Positions 61,172 to 64,000 of a DNA stretch of 64,000 nucleotides are shown one piece after another. The first letter of the stretch is position 1. Each line of letters opens with the position of its first letter. The stretch comes from Hymenobacter latericoloratus (GTDB lineage: Bacteria > Bacteroidota > Bacteroidia > Cytophagales > Hymenobacteraceae). The DNA is taken from assembly GCF_014199535.1 (NCBI RefSeq), contig NZ_JACHNV010000005.1:124001-188000 (forward strand), given 5' to 3'. The notes beneath the pieces are model-generated. The model saw nothing but the letters and a program-made list of their open reading frames with translations, ran no database searches and was not told the origin of the DNA. A program made the position numbers and the translations under genes.

Positions 61172-61777
61172 ATGTCGTCCTCTGTTTTCACTACCTACCT
61201 GCAGCTAGGGTTTCACCACATTTTCAACCTGCAGGCCTACGACCACCTGGTGTTTCTGCTGGCCTTGTGCGCGCCCTACGTACTGCAGGACTGGCGCCGG
61301 GTGGTGGCCCTGGTAACCAGCTTCACGGTGGGCCACTCCATCACGCTGGCCCTGGCCACCCTGAACGTGGTAGGCTACTCTCCTACCCTGATTGAAACCC
61401 TGATTCCGGTAACTATTGTGCTGACGTGCCTGCTGAATCTGGGGCGGGCCGGCAAGGCGGGTACCCGGCCGGTGGAGCGGCGCGAGGCTACCCCCATCAT
61501 CCTCACCCTACCCAATCTGCTGGCGGCAGTGTTCGGGCTGATTCATGGGTTGGGCTTTTCCAGCTACCTGCGCGAGCTGCTGGGCCGCCAGAGCCGCCCG
61601 GTGCTGGAGCTGCTGAGCTTCAACCTGGGCGTGGAGCTGGGCCAGCTGCTGATTGTGGGTTTTATCCTGCTGCTCGGCTTCGTGTTGCTGCGTATCTTTA
61701 ACGTGGCGCGCCGCGACTGGCTCCTGGTCACGACCGGGGCCGCCCTCGGCATAGCTTTAACCCTTTTGGTGGGGTAG
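61172..61777 (+). CDS. HupE/UreJ family membrane protein
   Basis: A 201-residue protein with about six membrane helices. HupE/UreJ signature text: GFHHIFNLQAYDHLVFLLAL, VTSFTVGHSITLALATL and LIHGLGFSS with conserved His residues. Such proteins are thought to be nickel or metal permeases, or accessory proteins of hydrogenase/urease, but none of those enzymes is in the window. Stand-alone gene. Confidence 0.9.
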   Translation: MSSSVFTTYLQLGFHHIFNLQAYDHLVFLLALCAPYVLQDWRRVVALVTSFTVGHSITLALATLNVVGYSPTLIETLIPVTIVLTCLLNLGRAGKAGTRPVERREATPIILTLPNLLAAVFGLIHGLGFSSYLRELLGRQSRPVLELLSFNLGVELGQLLIVGFILLLGFVLLRIFNVARRDWLLVTTGAALGIALTLLVG

Positions 61778-61977
61778 GAAGTGGTGAGTTTGAAGCTTTA
61801 ACGGCCCAGTATGCGTCGCTTGCGCATGTGAAACGTCAAACTCACTATCTCACCATTTCGCCACTTCACCACCTGCAACCTACGCCGGTAGCGGTTGTCT
61901 TTCGCCGCGCGCGGCGGGGGTCACTTGCAGCCGCTCCGTTTTACCTCTGAACTGCCTTTTTCTCCTCTTCTATCTGT

Positions 61978-64000
61978 ATGCTGAAACCTACTCTGCTGGC
62001 CGCCGGGCTGGCGGCTTTGCTGACCTTACCCGCAGCAGCGCAGAACACCAACTCCGGTACCGACAAATTCGCCCAGCTGGAAACCCTGTTGCCGACTCCC
62101 AACGCCTACCGCACCGCCTCGGGAGCACCCGGCAGCGAGTACTGGCAACAGCGCGCCGACTACAACATTCGGGTAAAGCTGGACGACGCGAAACAGTCGA
62201 TTTCCGGCGACGAGGACATTACCTACACCAACCTCTCGCCCGACGTGCTGACCTATCTGTGGGTGCAGCTCGACCAGAACATTCTCGATAAAAACTCCAT
62301 CACCACCGCCACCGAGGTCGGCCAGATTCAGCCGCGCATGTCGTTTCAGGCCCTGGACTACCTGCAGCGCAGCGAGTTTGACGGGGGGTTCAAGATTGCG
62401 GAGGTGAAACTGAAGGGTGGCAAAGCTCTGCCCTACGTCATCAACCACACCATGATGCGCGTGGACCTGCCCACGCCCCTGCGGCCCAAGCAGGCCGTCA
62501 CGTTCAGCATCAAGTGGGCCTACAACATCAACGACCAAACCAAAATCAACCAGCGCTCGGGCTACGAGTATTTCCCGGAGGACAAAAACTACCTCTACGA
62601 AATTGCCCAGTTCTACCCCCGCATGGCGGTGTACTCCGATAACCAGGGCTGGCAGCACAAGCAGTTTCTGGGCAACGGCGAGTTTGCCCTACCCTTCGGT
62701 GACTACCGCGTGAGCATTACGGCCCCCGCCGACCACGTAGTGGGCGCTACCGGCACGCTGCAGAACGCCTCGGAGGTCCTGACCTCAACCCAGCGCCAGC
62801 GCCTGGAGCAAGCCAAAAACTCCCAGAAGCCCGTCCTGATTGTGTCGCCGCTGGAGGCGGAGCAGGCCGAGCAGAAGCGCGCCAAAGGCACCAAAACCTG
62901 GACCTTTGCCGCCAAAAACGTGCGCGACTTTGCCTGGGCTTCCTCGCGCAAGTTTATCTGGGATGCCATGGGCATCAGGCAGAACGGCACGCCCGTAATG
63001 TGCATGAGCTACTACCCCAAGGAGGGCAACCCGCTCTGGGGCAAGTACTCCACGGAGGTGGTAGCCCACACCATCAAAACCTACTCGAAGTTTACCATTC
63101 CGTACCAGTACCCGGTGGCCATTTCGGTGCACGGGCCGGTGGGCGGCATGGAGTACCCCATGATATGCTTTAACGGGGGCCGCCCCGAGAAGGACGGCAC
63201 CTACTCGGCGGACCGGAAGTACGGCATGATTTCGGTGATTATCCACGAGGTAGGCCACAACTTCTTCCCCATGATTGTGAACTCCGACGAGCGGCAATGG
63301 TCGTGGATGGATGAGGGCCTGAACACCTTTGTGCAGTACCTCACGGAGCAGGAGTGGGAGCGAAACTACCCCTCGCGCCGGGGCGAACCGGCCAACATTG
63401 TGGCCTACATGCAGACCGATAAGAGCCTGCAGACGCCCATCATGACCAACTCCGAATCGGTGCTGCAGTTCGGCAACAACGCCTACGGCAAGCCCGCGAC
63501 GGGCCTAAATATTCTGCGCGAGACTATTATGGGCCGCCAGCTCTTCGATTATGCCTTCAAGGAGTACGCCACCCGCTGGGCCTACAAGCACCCTACCCCC
63601 GCCGACTTCTTCCGGACCATGGAAGACGCCTCGGGCGTGGACCTGGACTGGTTCTGGCGCGGCTGGTTCTACTCCGTGGAGCACACCGACCTGGCCATTG
63701 AGGGCGTAAAGTGGTACACAGTGGACTCCAAGAACCCCGAAATTGAGAATGCCCGCAAGCGGGAGCTAATCAACAAAGCGCCCCAGAGCATTTCGCAGCA
63801 GCGCAACCTCCAGGACATCAAGAAAACCCTGGTGGATGACAAGCCGGAGCTGAAGGATTTCTACAACAGCTACGACCCGCTCTCGACCACCGAGGCCGAT
63901 AAGCAGCGCTACCAGCAGCTGGTGAAAGGCCTCAGCCCCGAGCAGCAGCAGCGCCTGAATGCTGGCCTGAACTTCTACGAGGTGAGCCTGAAAAACCGCG
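61978..64000 (+). CDS. M1-family aminopeptidase, 3' end outside the window
   Basis: The frame opens at ATG 61978 with a signal peptide (MLKPTLLAAGLAALLTLPAAA-Q) and runs off the end (674 residues visible). The zinc site is HEVGH (His423, Glu424, His427) with the downstream ligand Glu446 in WMDEGLN. The usual GxMEN exopeptidase motif is replaced by the M1-like GPVGGMEYPMICFNGG upstream of it. Gluzincin members with this GGMEYP text form a Bacteroidota group of M1 proteins. Envelope peptidase. Confidence 0.93.
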   Translation, partial: MLKPTLLAAGLAALLTLPAAAQNTNSGTDKFAQLETLLPTPNAYRTASGAPGSEYWQQRADYNIRVKLDDAKQSISGDEDITYTNLSPDVLTYLWVQLDQNILDKNSITTATEVGQIQPRMSFQALDYLQRSEFDGGFKIAEVKLKGGKALPYVINHTMMRVDLPTPLRPKQAVTFSIKWAYNINDQTKINQRSGYEYFPEDKNYLYEIAQFYPRMAVYSDNQGWQHKQFLGNGEFALPFGDYRVSITAPADHVVGATGTLQNASEVLTSTQRQRLEQAKNSQKPVLIVSPLEAEQAEQKRAKGTKTWTFAAKNVRDFAWASSRKFIWDAMGIRQNGTPVMCMSYYPKEGNPLWGKYSTEVVAHTIKTYSKFTIPYQYPVAISVHGPVGGMEYPMICFNGGRPEKDGTYSADRKYGMISVIIHEVGHNFFPMIVNSDERQWSWMDEGLNTFVQYLTEQEWERNYPSRRGEPANIVAYMQTDKSLQTPIMTNSESVLQFGNNAYGKPATGLNILRETIMGRQLFDYAFKEYATRWAYKHPTPADFFRTMEDASGVDLDWFWRGWFYSVEHTDLAIEGVKWYTVDSKNPEIENARKRELINKAPQSISQQRNLQDIKKTLVDDKPELKDFYNSYDPLSTTEADKQRYQQLVKGLSPEQQQRLNAGLNFYEVSLKNR

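Noticed and set aside
1..64000. tRNA, rRNA, CRISPR arrays, transposase genes
   Set aside because: Looked for by eye; no cloverleaf with a TTCRANY arm, no regularly spaced direct repeats, and no transposase or integrase protein was found. A dedicated search (tRNAscan, CRISPR finder) would be decisive.

Overview
The window looks like a chromosomal segment of a GC-rich Bacteroidota, most probably Hymenobacter or a close relative. This is inferred from gene content and style: a SusC/SusD pair, Bacteroidota-type lipoprotein signals, absence of Shine-Dalgarno sites, a TAnnTTTG-type -7 promoter element (for example 1239-1246), and many long perfect intergenic palindromes. No taxonomic search was run. 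Most genes are GC-rich housekeeping or envelope genes. AT-rich patches (5.9-6.5 kb, 26.3-26.9 kb, 47.8-49.2 kb, 54.5-55.6 kb) mark accessory DNA.

Layout. 0-5.8 kb: 3' end of dnaX, a large M16 peptidase lipoprotein with an AT-rich in-frame insert, and NADP isocitrate dehydrogenase. 5.9-19.5 kb: an AT-rich HEPN-like orphan, a candidate 42-aa gene on the minus strand, msrB, a beta-lactamase-family hydrolase, DUF3817, SDR, DinB and aminotransferase genes, two secreted orphans, a zinc alcohol dehydrogenase, a DMT transporter, two overlapping DUF1990-type genes and endonuclease V. 19.8-25.6 kb: a SusC/SusD pair and GluQ-type synthetase. 26.4-34.4 kb: a putative RiPP locus. 34.7-45.3 kb: a pirin pseudogene, nitroreductase and an intact pirin, an S9 peptidase, a glycine-zipper protein, a 2-hydroxyacid dehydrogenase, HPP, DUF72, a frameshifted DUF2243 gene and its small partner. 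45.4-53.7 kb: prolyl oligopeptidase, three tandem related lipoproteins, NUDIX, a HipA-like kinase/DUF3037 pair, a PfkB kinase and two tandem membrane paralogues. 53.7-56.6 kb: an accessory island with a YoeB-like toxin-antitoxin module and unrecognised AT-rich genes. 56.7-64 kb: clpB, a lipoprotein with an SMP-30/NHL-like propeller, HupE and the 5' part of an M1 peptidase.

The most interesting system is at 26.46-34.39 kb. A 46-aa ORF encodes a double-glycine leader followed by a 24-residue core that has seven serines, two Ser-Trp-Ser motifs and no Cys or Thr. Next come a protein kinase with an N-terminal PqqD-like (RiPP recognition element-like) domain, a C39-peptidase ABC exporter, an HlyD-type adaptor, a TolC-type outer-membrane channel and a PPP-like metallophosphoesterase. 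The simplest model is a peptide that is recognised by the kinase through its leader, phosphorylated on serine, cut after Gly-Gly and exported through a tripartite channel, with the phosphatase possibly reversing the modification or giving self-protection. No lanthionine cyclase, radical SAM enzyme or other familiar tailoring enzyme lies in the cluster. Phosphorylation is inference; the gene order and domains are seen in the sequence.
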